Assembly (NCBI GenBank): GCA_945910005.1
Contig: OX246747.1
Coordinates: 9,750,525-9,814,524, forward strand
Source of the DNA: Isoperla grammatica
Taxonomy: Eukaryota; Arthropoda; Insecta; Plecoptera; Perlodidae
Direction of reading: 5' to 3'
Length of the DNA stretch: 64,000 nucleotides
Program-made: the position numbers and the translations under genes
Shown: positions 1-10,500 of the stretch, one piece after another
Layout of the letters: every line of letters starts with the position of its first letter
Numbering within the stretch: the stretch's first letter is position 1
The notes under the pieces: generated by a model
Seen by the model: the letters and a program-made list of their open reading frames with translations, nothing else
The model's database searches: none
What the model was told of the DNA's origin: nothing

Positions 1-412
1 CCTGGATATTCTTGGATGTTATTTAAATCCAATGAGACCTGTCCATAAATCTATCTAGCTTTGGTGTTACAATTACAATAAGAATAAATCGAGATACAAT
101 GAGATGTATTCATGCATACATTGAGAGCAGTGGGTTATCTATCAGTGTAAGCGATCCAACTTTCATCGAGTGGCATGGCGTACGGGGTAGCGACGCCGAC
201 TAGTGTTTTCGCGGTCCGGGGTTCGAGTCCTGTAACCGGCAGTCTTTTTTTCTTCCATATTCAGATAAGCAAAGTTGAGAAGGGTTTACTAAGGGGAAAT
301 TTTTTTTTCAAGTGCTCGTAGCTACCATACGGGATGTCCAAATTTGTGTTTGTATTTTTTTTTATTTTTTTTGCGTTAATTATCTAGACATCCTGAAAAC
401 AAAAATGTGCTG
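1..412. repeat. Spacer 1 (partial, right part only)
   Basis: This is the right part of the 1.23-kb spacer, cut by the window edge. It holds cassette R and then three T-rich tracts before the satellite resumes at TTTGCAATCC. It shares with spacer 5 the variants GTTATTTAAATCC, GAGACCTGTCC (5 bp shorter than usual) and GTCCTGTAACC, which mark type A. Confidence 0.92.
115..251 (+). other. tRNA-derived cassette R, spacer 1
   Basis: The A box starts at 176, the B box at 220 and the T7 terminator is 245-251. GTCCTG replaces GTCCCG in the T arm, turning one G-C pair into G-T. Only spacer 5 shares this change. Confidence 0.72.
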
Positions 413-2120
413 TTTGCAATCCATGTGCCTAACATCTCCCTAATGTGGCTCTCGCCACTCCGTCATACTTGCGGCCCTCTTTGCAATCCAAGCGTCTATT
501 AATCTCCCCAGTGTTGCTCTCGCCACTCCGTCATACTTGCGGCCCTCTTTGCAAACCAAGCGCCTAACAATCTCCCCAATGTGGCTCTCTTCACACCGTC
601 ATACTTGCGGCCCTCTTTGCAATCCAAGCGCCTAACAATCTCCCCAATGTGGCTCTCGTCGCTCCGTCATACTTGCGGCCCTCTTTGCAATCCAAGTGCC
701 AAACAATTTCCCCAATGTGGCTCTCTTCACACCGTCATACTTGCGGCCCTCTTTGCAATCCAAACGCCTAACAATCTCCCCAATGTGGCTTTCGTCACTA
801 CACCATACTTGCGGCCCTCTTTGCAACCCAAGTGCCTCACATCTCCCAAATGGGCCTGTCGTCACTCCGTCATACTTGCGGCCCTCTTTGCAATCCAAGC
901 GCCTCACAATCTCCCCAATGTTGCCCTCGCCACTCCGTCATACTTGCGGCCCTCTTTGCAAACCAAGCGCCTTACAATCTCCCCAATGTGGCTCTCTTCA
1001 CACCGTCATACTTGCGGCCCTCTTTGCAATCCAAGCGCCTTACAATCTCCCCAATGTGGCTCTCGTCACACCGCCATTCTTGCGGCCCTCTTTGCAATCC
1101 AAGCACCTAACAATCTCCCCAATGTGGCTCTCGTCACTGCACCATACTTGCGGCCCTCTTTGCAATCCAAGCGCCTAACAATATCCCCAGTGTTGCTCTC
1201 GCCACATCGTCATACTTGCGGCCCTCTTTGCAATCCAAGCGCCTTACAATCTCCTCAATGTGGCTCTCGTCACACCGTCATACTTGCGGCCCTCTTTGCA
1301 ATATAAGCGTCTAACACTCTCCAATGTGGCTCTCGTCACTCCCCCATAATTTCGGCCCCCTTTGCAATCCAAGTGCCTAACATCTCCCTAATGTGGCTTT
1401 TGCCACTCCGCCATACTTGCGGCCCTCTTTGAAATCCAAGCGCCTTACAATCTCCCCAATATGGCTCTCGCCACTCCGCCATACTTGCGGCCCTCTTTGC
1501 CATCCAAGCGCCTAACAATCTCCCCAATGTGGCTCTCGCCACTCCGTCATACTTGCGGCCCTCTTTGCAATCCAAGCGCCTAATAATCTCCCCAATGTGG
1601 CTCTTGCCGCTCCGTCATACTTGCGGCCCTCTTTGCAATGCAAGTGCCTAACAATTTCCCCAATGTGGCTCTCTTCACACCGTCATACTTGCGGCCCTCT
1701 TTGCAATCCAAACGCCTAACAATCTCCCCAATGTGGCTCTCTTCACTCCACCATACTTGCGGCCCTCTTTGCAATCCAAGTGCCTCACATCTCCCAAATG
1801 GGCCTGTCGTCTCACAATCTCCCCAATGTGGCTCTCGTTACTCTGTCATACTTGCGGCCCTCTTTGCAATCCAAGCGCCTAACAATCTCCCCAATGTGGC
1901 TCTCGTCACTCCGTCATACTTGCGGCCCTCTTTGCAATCCAAGCGCCTAACAATCTCCCCAGTGTGGCTCTCGTAACTCCACCATACTTGCGGCCCTCTT
2001 GGCAATCCAAGCGCCTAACAATCTCCCTAATTTGGCTCTCGTCGCTCCGTCATACTTGCGGCCCTCTTTGCAATCCAAGTGCCAAACAATCTCCCCAATG
2101 TGGCTCTCGTCACACCGTCA
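413..2120. repeat. Satellite block 1 (68-bp monomers)
   Basis: The block is 1708 bp, about 25 monomers. The basic monomer is 68 bp. Common variants are CCTAAC/CCTTAC/CCTCAC/CCAAAC after the GCG or GTG, and GTCACTCC/GCCACTCC/TTCACACC in the middle. A shortened 67-bp class reads ACATCTCCCAAATGGGCC (for example at 839-856). One monomer at about 1798-1815 is truncated, with GGGCCTGTCG fused to TCTCACAATC. The block is the near-identical partner of block 5. No host gene lies within it; the open frames are by-products of the repeat. Confidence 0.95.
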
Positions 2121-2602
2121 CTCGTCACACCAGTAGAGTTACTACGTCACCAAGGATTATTGTTGACCTTAACTTCGACGCTACGACTAACTAGGTACCA
2201 CCGTTCATCCACAATCGGTACCGAAAGTGGAACTTGACAAGAAAATCTTTGAAATTTCGGCGACGCCTCACGTCGCTCACAAAAAACATAGCGACCTGAT
2301 GATTTTTTTGAAAGTAGACCATGTTCATATCTACCTTAAGAAGTAACTTTAAGATCCCCCAATTAAACAATATAGTCGTAAAGAATATAATTCTAAAAAA
2401 CAGAGTGTCTTTGAGCACGTCTTTGACGACGCGTAGCGTCTCTTGTTAAATGGTTAATATAATAATGATTAGAGTTTCTCCGTTGGACATTCATACTCTA
2501 TACATAAAACATGTTAATGCTTGCCTTGCATTAATGGTTAGCCGAGGAAACATGTTTTAATGTTGGCGTGATGACGAGCTATCTGAATACAACAAGCTAT
2601 GC

Positions 2603-2738
2603 CATACATTGAGACCAGTGTGTTATCTACCAGTGTAAGCAACGCTACTTCCATCGATTGGCGTGGCGTACGAAGTAACGTTGTAGCTTCGAATACTTTA
2701 GGTCTGGGGTTCGAGACCCGGTACACCCACTCTATTTT
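2603..2738 (+). other. tRNA-derived cassette L, spacer 2 (reference for L)
   Basis: The A box TGGCGTACGAAG is at 2664-2675 and the B box GGTTCGAGACC at 2708-2718. The 44-bp offset is exactly that of tRNA positions 8 and 52. A D-arm hairpin (GCGT/ACGT, one wobble) and a T arm (CTGGG/CCCGG, 8-nt loop) can form. The 3' end TACACCC then A looks like an acceptor strand with its discriminator, but the seven bases before the A box (ATTGGCG) do not pair with it. A T4 run at 2735-2738 follows. The A box lacks the usual GG, and the B box has one change from GGTTCGANTCC. I read it as a Pol III unit or relic derived from a tRNA. I cannot assign an anticodon. Confidence 0.72.
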
Positions 2739-3051
2739 GTTCCACCATTTTCACGCATTAATATCAATGCATCAACGTGAATGGACACGGTTTATTTTTT
2801 ACCGGTTAAACGGCTCGTTGTTACCACAAACGATTTACTCTTTCGCGATCACGCGATCAAGATCTATCAAAGGCGATTTTAAAAAGACAATGTGTTGAAA
2901 CTGAATTTTTAGAGTTAGTTAAAAAACGGCTTCCTGGATATTCTTGGATGTTTTTTAAATCCAATGAGACCCTCGCTGTCCATAAATCTATCTAGCTTTG
3001 GTGTTACAATTACAATAAGAATGAATCGAGATACAATGAGATGTATTCATG

Positions 3052-3188
3052 CATACATTGAGAGCAGTGGGTTATCTATCAGTGTAAGCGATCCAACTTC
3101 CATCGAGTGGCATGGCGTACGGGGTAGCGACGCCGACTAGTGTTTTCGCGGTCCGGGGTTCGAGTCCCGTAACCGGCAGTCTTTTTTT
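3052..3188 (+). other. tRNA-derived cassette R, spacer 2 (reference for R)
   Basis: The A box TGGCGTACGGGG is at 3113-3124 and the B box GGTTCGAGTCC at 3157-3167, a perfect match to GGTTCGANTCC. The offset is 44 bp. The D arm is GGCGT/ACGCC with an 11-nt loop. The T arm is CGGG/CCCG with an 8-nt loop. The end AACCGGC plus A resembles an acceptor 3' strand, but its 5' partner (AGTGGCA) does not pair. A T7 run (3182-3188) follows 3 nt after the discriminator. R aligns to L with no gaps over about 135 bp at roughly 74% identity by eye. The boxes are conserved and the anticodon-arm region is the most diverged. R has the stronger promoter match of the two. Confidence 0.75.
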
Positions 3189-3350
3189 CTTCCATATTCA
3201 GACAAGCAAAGTTGAGAAGGGTTTACTAAGGGGAAATTTTTTTTTCAAGCGCTCGTAGCTACCATACGGGATGGTCAAATTTGTTTTTGTATTTTTATTT
3301 TTTTTTTTTTGCGTTAATTATCTAGACATCCTGAAAACAAAAATGTGCTG

Positions 3351-6318
3351 TTTGCAATCCATGTGCCTAACATCTCCCTAATGTGGCTCTCGCCACTCCG
3401 TCATACTTGCGGCCCTCTTTGCAATCCAAGCGTCTAACAATCTCCCCGGTGTTGCTCTCGCCACTCCGTCATACTTGCGGCCCTCTTTGCAAACCAAGCG
3501 CCTAACAATCTCCCCACTGTGGCTCTCTTCACACCGTCATACTTGCGGCCCTCTTTGCAATCCAAGTGCCTAACAATTTCCCCAATGTGGCTCTCTTCAC
3601 ACCGTCATACTTGCGGCTTTCTTTGCAATCCAAACGCCTAACAATCTCCCCAATGTGGCTCTCGTCACTCCACCATACTTGCGGCCCTCTTTGCAATCCA
3701 AGTGCCTCACATCTCCCAAATGGGCCTGTCGACACTCCGTCATACTTGCGGCCCTCTTTGCAATCCAAGCGCCTCACAATCTCCCCGATGTTGCTCTCGC
3801 CACTCCGTTATACTTGCGGCCCTCTTTGCAAACCAAGCGCCTTTACAATCTCCCCAATGTGGCTCTCTTCACACCGTCATACTTGCGGCCCTCTTTGCAA
3901 TCCAAGCGCCTAACAATCTCCCCAATGTGGCTCTCGTCACACCGCCATTCTCGCGGCCCTCTTTGCAATCCAAGCACCTAACAATCTCCCCAATGTGGCT
4001 CTCGTCAATGCACCATACTTGCGGCCCTCTTTGCAATCCAAGCGCCTAACAATCTCCCCAGTGTTGCTCACGCCACTTCGTCATACTTGCGGCCCTCTTT
4101 GCAATCAAGCGCCTAACAATCTCCATAATGTGGCTCTCGCTACTCCGCCATACTTGCGGCCCTTTTTGCAATCCAAGCGCCTAACAATCTCCCCAATGTG
4201 ACTCTCTTCACACCGCCATACTTGCGGCCCTCTTTGCAATCCAAGCGCCTAACAATCTCCTTAATGTGGCTCTCGCTACTCCGTCATACTTGCGGCCCTC
4301 TTTGCAATCCAAGCGCCTTACAATCTCCCTAATGTGGCTCTCGCCACTCCGTAATACTTGCGGCCCTCTTTGCAATCCAAGCGCCTTACAAACTCCCCAA
4401 GGTGGCCCTAAGCGCCTAACCATCTCTCCGATGTGGATCTCGTCACTCCGTCATACTTGCGGCCCTCTTTGCAATCCAAGCGCCTAACAATCTCCCCAAT
4501 GTGGCTCTTGCCGCTCCGTCATACTTGCGGCCCTCTTTGCAATCAAAGTGCCTAACAATTTCCCCAATGTGGCTCTCTTCACACCGTCATACTTGCGGCC
4601 CTCTTTGCAATCAAAACGCCTAACAATCTCCCCAATGTGGCTCTCGACACTCCACCATACTTGCGGTCCTCTTTGCAATCCAAGTGCCTCACATCTCCTA
4701 AATGGGCCTGTCGTCACTCCGTCATACTTGCGGCCCTCTTTGCAGTCCAAGCGCCTCACAATCTCCCCAATGTGGCTCTCGTCACTCTGTCATACTTGCG
4801 GCCCTCTTTGCAATCCAAGCGCCTAACAATCTCCCCAATGTGGCTCTCGTCACACCGCCATTCTTGCGGCCCTCTTTGCAATCCAAGCACCTAACAATCT
4901 TCCCAATGTGGCTCTCGTCACTGCACCATACTTGCGGCCCTCTTTGCAATCCAAGCGCCTTACAATCTCCCCAATGTGGCGCTCGTCACACCGTCATACT
5001 TGCGGCCCTCTTTGCAATACAAGCGTCTAACAATCTCTCCAATGTGGCTCTCGTCACACCGCCATTCTTGCGGCCCTCTTTGCAATCCAAGCACCTAACA
5101 ATCTTCCCAATGTGGCTCTCGCCACTGCACCATACTTGCGGCCCTCTTTGCAATTCAAGCGCCTAACAATCTCCCCAATGTGGCGCTCGTCACACCGTCA
5201 TACTTGCGGCCCTCTTTGCAATACAAGCGTCTAACAATCTCTCCAATGTGGCTCTCGTCACTCCACCATACTTGCGGCCCTCTTTGCAATCCAAGTGCCT
5301 AACATCTCCCTAATGTGGCTCTCGCCACTCCGCCATACTTTCGGCCCTCTTTGCAATCCAAGCGCCTAACAATCTCCCTAATGTGGCTCTCGCCACTCCG
5401 TCATACCTGCAGCCCGCTTTGCAATCCAAGCGTCTAACAATCTCCTCAGTGTTGCTCTCGCCACTCCGTCATACTTGCGGCCCTCTTTGCAAACCAAGCG
5501 CCTAACAATCTCCCCAATGTGGCTCTCGTCACACCGTCATACTTGCGGCCCTCTTTGCAATCCAAGCGTCTAACAATCTCCCCAGTGTTGCTCTCGCCAC
5601 TCCGTCATACTTGCGGCCCCCTTTGCAATCCAAGCGCCTGACAATCTCCCCGATGTGGCTCTCACCACTCCGCCATACTTGCGGCCCTCTTTGCAATCCA
5701 AGCGCCTAACAAACTCCCTAAGGTGGCCCCAAGCGCCTAACAATCTCTCCGATGTGGATCTCGTCACTCCGTCATACTTGCGGCCCTCTTTGCAATCCAA
5801 GCGCCTAACAATCTCCCCGATGTGGTTCTCGCCACCCCGCCATACTTGCGGACCCCTTTGCAATCCAAGCGCCTAACAAACTCCCAAATGTGGCTCTCGT
5901 CACTCCGTCATACTTGCGGCCCTCTTTGCAATCCAAGCGCCTAACAATCTCCCCAGTGTGGCTCTCGTAACTCCACCATACTGGCGGCCCCCTTGGCAAT
6001 CCAAGCGCCTAACAATCTCCCCAATGTGGCTCTCGTCGCTCTGTCATACTTGCGGCCCTCTTTGCAATCCAAGCGCCTCACAAACTCCCCAATGTGGCTC
6101 TCGTCACTCCGTCATACTTGCGGCCCTCTTTGCAATCCAAGCGCCTAACAATCTCCCCAGTGTGGCTCTCGTAACTCCACCATACTTGCGGCCCTCTTGG
6201 CAATCCAAGCGCCTAACAATCTCCCCAATGTGGCTCTCGTCGCTCCGTCATACTTGCGGCCCTCTTTGCAATCCAAGTGCCGAACAATCTCCCCAATGTG
6301 GCTCTCGTCACACCGTCA
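3351..6318. repeat. Satellite block 2
   Basis: The block is 2968 bp, about 43 to 44 monomers. It holds two 31-bp truncated monomers (4383-4413 and 5704-5734) in which GTGGCCC joins straight to AAGCGCC. It is the partner of blocks 6 (one monomer shorter) and 8 (further shortened). It contains no gene. Confidence 0.95.
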
Positions 6319-6800
6319 CTCGTCACACCAGTAGAGTTACTACGTCACCAAGGATTATTGTTGACCTTAAGTTCGACGCTACGACTAACTAGGTACCACC
6401 GTTCATCCACAATCGGTACCGAAAGTGGAACTTGACAAGAAAATCTTTGAAATTTCGGCGACGCCTCACGTCGCTCACCAAAAACATAGCGACGCGATGA
6501 TTTTTTTGAAAGTAGACCATGTTCATATCTACCTTGAGAAGTAACTTTAAGATCCCCCAATTAAACAATATAGCCGTAAAGAATATAATTCTAAAAAACA
6601 GAGTGTCTTTGAGCACGTCTTTGACGACGCGTAGCGTCTCTTGTTAAATGGTTAATATAATAATGATTAGAGTTTCTCCGTTGGACATTCATACTCTATA
6701 CATAAAACATGTTAATGCTTGCCTTGCATTAATGGTTAGCCGAGGAAACATGTTTTAATGTTGGCGTGATGACGAGCAATCTGAATACAACAAGCTATGC

Positions 6801-6936
6801 CATACATTGAGACCAGTGTGTTATCTACCAGTGTAAGCAACGCTACTTCCATCGATTGGCGTGGCGTACGAAGTAACGTTGTAGCTTCGAATACTTGAGG
6901 TCTGGGGTTCGAGACCCGGTACACCCACTCTTTTTT
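6801..6936 (+). other. tRNA-derived cassette L, spacer 3
   Basis: The A box starts at 6862, the B box at 6906 and the terminator is T6 (6931-6936). It has TACTTGAGGTC where type B has TACTTTAGGTC. Confidence 0.7.
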
Positions 6937-7249
6937 GTTCCACCATTTTCACGCATTAATATCAATGCATCAACGTGAATGGACACGGTTTATTTTTTAC
7001 CGGTTAAACGGCTCATTGTTACCACAAACGATTTACTCTTTCGCGATCACGCGATCAAGATCTATCAAAGGCGATTTTAAAAAGACAATGTGTTGAAACT
7101 GAATTTTTAGAGTTAGTTAAAAAACGGCTTCCTGGATATTCTTGGATGTTTTTTAAATCCAATGAGACCCTCGCTGTCCATAAATCTATCTAGCTTTGGT
7201 GTTACAATTACAATAAGAATGAATCGAGATACAATGAGATGTATTCATG

Positions 7250-7386
7250 CATACATTGAGAGCAGTGGGTTATCTATCAGTGTAAGCGATCCAACTTCCA
7301 TCGAGTGGCATGGCGTACGGGGTAGCGACGCCGACTAGTGTTTTCGCGGTCCGGGGTTCGAGTCCCGTAACCGGCAGTCTATTTTT
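7250..7386 (+). other. tRNA-derived cassette R, spacer 3
   Basis: The A box starts at 7311 and the B box at 7355. The T-run is interrupted by an A (CTATTTTTC), leaving T5 at 7382-7386. Confidence 0.72.
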
Positions 7387-7545
7387 CTTCCATATTCAGG
7401 CAAGCAAAGTTGAGAAGGGTTTACTAAGGGGAAATTTTTTTTTCAAGTGCTCGTAGCTACCATACGGGATGTCCAAATTTGTTTTTGTATTTTTTTTTTT
7501 TTTTTGCGTTAATTATCTAGACATCCTGAAAACAAAAATGTGCTG

Positions 7546-10500
7546 TTTGCAATCCATGTGCCTAACATCTCCCTAATGTGGCTCTCGCCACTCCGTCATA
7601 CTTGCGGCCCTCTTTGCAATCCAAGCGTCTAACAATCTCCCCAGTGTTGCTCTCGCCACTCCGTCATACTTGCAACCCTCTTTGCAAACCAAGCGCCTAA
7701 CAATCTCCCCAATGTGGCTCTCTTCACACCGTCATACTTGCGGCCATCTTTGCAATCCAAGCGCCTAACAATCTCCCCAATGTGGCTCTCGTCGCTCCGT
7801 CATACTTGCGGCCCTCTTTGCAATCCAAGTGCCAAACAATTTCCCCAATGTGGCTCTCTTCACACCGTCATACTTGCGGCCCTCTTTGCAATCCAAACGC
7901 CTAACAATCTCCCCAATGTGGCTCTCGTCACTACACCATACTTGCGGCCCTCTTTGCAATCCAAGTGCCTTACATCTCCCAAATGGGCCTGTCGTCACTC
8001 CGTCATACTTGCGGCCCTCTTTGCAATCCAAGCGCCTCACAATCTCCCCAATGTTGCCCTCGCCACTCCATCATACTTGCGGCCCTCTTTGCAAACCAAG
8101 CGCCAAACAATCTCCCCAATGTGGCTCTCTTCACACCGTCATACTTGCGGCCCTCTTTGCAATCCAAGCGCCTAACAATCCCCCCAATGTGGCTCTCGTC
8201 ACACCGCCATTCTTGCGGCCCTCTTTGCAATCCAAGCACCTAACAATCTCCCCAATGTGGCTCTCGTCACTGCACCATACTTGCGGCCCTCTTTGCAATC
8301 CAAGCGCCTTAAAATATCCCCAGTGTTGCTCTCGCCACATCGTCATACTTGCGGCCCTCTTTGCAATTCAAGCGCCTTACAATCTCCTCAATGTGGCTCT
8401 CTTCACTCCACCATACTTGCGGCCCTCTTTGCAATCCAAGTGCCTCACATCTCCCAAATGGGCCTGTTGTCACTCCATCATACTTGCGGCCCTCTTTGCA
8501 ATCCAAGCGTCTAACAATCTCCCCAGTGTTGCTCTCGCCACTCCGTCATACTTGCGGCCCTCTTTGCAATCCAAGCGCCTAAGAATCTCCCCGATGTGGC
8601 TCTCGCCACTCCGCCATACTTGCGGCCCTCTTTGCAATCCAAGCGCCTTACAAACTCCCTAAGGTGGCCCCAAGCGCCTAACAATCTCTCCGATGTGGAT
8701 CTCGTCACTCCGTCATAATTGCGGCCCTCTTTGCAATCCAAGCGCCTAACAATCTCCCCGATGTGGTTCTCGCCACTCCGCCATACTTGCGGCCCCCTTT
8801 GCAATCCAAGCGCCTAACAAACTCCCCAATGTGGCTCTCGTCACTCCGTCATACTTGCGGCCCTCTTTGCAATCCAAGCGCCTAACAATCTCCCCAGTGT
8901 GGCTCTCGTAACTCCACCACACTGGCGGCCCCCTTGGCAATCCAAGCGCCTAACAATCTCCCCAATGTGGCTCTCGTCGCTCTGTCATACTTGCGGCCCT
9001 CTTTGCAATCCAAGCGCCTCACAAACTCCCCAATGTGGCTCTCGTCACTCCGTCATACTTGCGGCCCTCTTTGCAATCCAAGCGCCTAACAATCTCCCCA
9101 GTGTGGCTCTCGTAACTCCACCATACTTGCGGCCCTCTTGGCAATCCAAGCGCCTAACAATCTCCCCAATGTGGCTCTCGTCGCTCCGTCATACTTGCGG
9201 CCCTCTTTGCAAACCAAGCGCCTAACAATCTCCCTAATGTGGCTCTCTTCACACCGTCATACTTGCGGCCCTCTTTGCATTCCAAGTGCCTAACAATTTC
9301 CCCAATGTGGCTCTCTTCACACCGTTATACTTGCGGCTTTCTTTGCAATCCAAACGCCTAACAATCTCCCCAATGTGGCTCTCGTCACTCCACCATACTT
9401 GCGGCCCTCTTTGCAATCCAAGTGCCTCACATCTCCCAAATGGGCCTGTCGACACTCCGTCATACTTGCGGCCCTCTTTGCAATCCAAGCGCCTCACAAT
9501 CTCCCCAATGTTGCTCTCGCCACTCCGTCATACTTGCGGCCCTCTTTGCAAACTAAGCGCCTAACAATCTCAACAATGTGGCTCTCTTCACACCGTCATA
9601 CTTGCGGCCCTCTTTGCAATCCAAGCGCCTTACAATCTCCCCAATGTGGCTCTCGTCACACCGCCATTCTCGCGGCCCTCTTTGCAATCCAAGCACCTAA
9701 CAATCTCCCCAATTTGGCTCTCGTCACTGCACCATACTTGCGGCCCTCTTTGCAATCCAAGCGCCTAACAATCTCCCCAGTGTTGCTCACGCCACTTCGT
9801 CATACTTGCGGCCCTCTTTGCAATCAAGCGCCTAACAATCTCCCTAATGTGGCTCTCGCTACTCCGCCATACTTGCGGCCCTCTTTGCAATCCAAGCGCC
9901 TAACAATCTCCCCAATGTGACTCTCTTCACACCGCCATACTTGCGGCCCTCTTTGCAATCCAAGCGCCTAACAATCTCCTTAATGTGGCTCTCGCTACTC
10001 CGTCATACTTGCGGCCCTCTTTGCAATCCAAGCGCCTTACAATCTCCCTAATGTGGCTCATGCCACTCCGTCATACTTGCGGCCCTCTTTGCAATCCAAG
10101 CGCCTTACAAACTCCCCAAGGTGGCCCCAAGCGCCTAACAATCTCTCCGATGTGGATCTCGTCACTCCGTCATACTTGCGGCCCTCTTTGCAATCCAAGC
10201 GCCTAACAATCTCCCCAGTGTTGCTTTTGCCACTCCGTCATACTTGCGGCCCTCTTTGCAAACCAAGCGCCTAACAATCTCCCCAATGTGGTCTCTTCAC
10301 ATCGTCATACTTGCGGCCATCTTTGCAATCCAAGCGCCTAACAATCTCCCCAATGTGGCTCTCGTCGCTCCGTCATACTTGCGGCCCTCTTTGCAATCCA
10401 AGTGCCAAACAATTTCCCCAATGTGGCTCTCGTCACACCGCCATACTTGCGGCCCTCTTTGCAATCCAAGTGCCTTACATTTCCCTAATGTAACTCTCGC

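Larger units (their letters stand above)
2121..3350. repeat. Spacer 2, type B (reference copy)
   Basis: This 1230-bp non-satellite unit lies inside one monomer. The left flank ends CACACCGTCA, the right flank resumes TTTGCAATCC, and the 14 bp TACTTGCGGCCCTC between them are missing. Contents in order are an A/T-rich left part with a hairpin at 2260-2276 (GCGACG, CCTCA loop, CGTCGC), cassette L (2603-2738), a hairpin at 2843-2856 (TCGCG, ATCA loop, CGCGA), an inverted repeat TTGGAT/ATCCAA at 2944-2964, cassette R (3052-3188), and T-rich tracts at about 3238-3245 and 3290-3310. No coding gene is supported. Type B marks are CTCTATTTTG after L and TACTTTAGGTC within L. Confidence 0.95.
6319..7545. 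repeat. Spacer 3, type C
   Basis: The spacer is 1227 bp. Type C marks are CGAGCAATCTG before L, GCTCACCAAAAACATAGCGACGCG in the left part (given as two joined motifs, GCTCACCAAAAAC and ATAGCGACGCG), and GTCTATTTTTC after R. Layout is as in spacer 2. Confidence 0.94.

Noticed and set aside
413..2120. CRISPR array
   Set aside because: The 68-bp units are contiguous near-identical monomers with no unique spacers between short repeats, and the window is eukaryotic by its retrotransposon.
2191..2418. A 75-codon minus-strand frame recurring in many spacers
   Set aside because: It recurs because the spacer is repeated. It is interrupted in spacers 13 and 14 by the GACCTAATG change, shows no recognisable domain and no start context.
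3113..3170. CENP-B box near TTTTCGCGGTCCGGGG in cassette R
   Set aside because: Aligning TTCG leaves the required A and CGGG out of register, so it does not match the box. Centromeric function cannot be claimed from this window.
2603..3188. Cassettes L and R as functional tRNA genes
   Set aside because: The A and B boxes and their spacing fit, but the acceptor 5' and 3' strands do not pair in either cassette and the anticodon stem is poor. No isoacceptor can be named.
2121..3350. Ribosomal DNA or 5S intergenic spacer
   Set aside because: No rRNA segment is recognisable in the spacer or the satellite, and the internal promoter boxes are of tRNA type, not 5S type.
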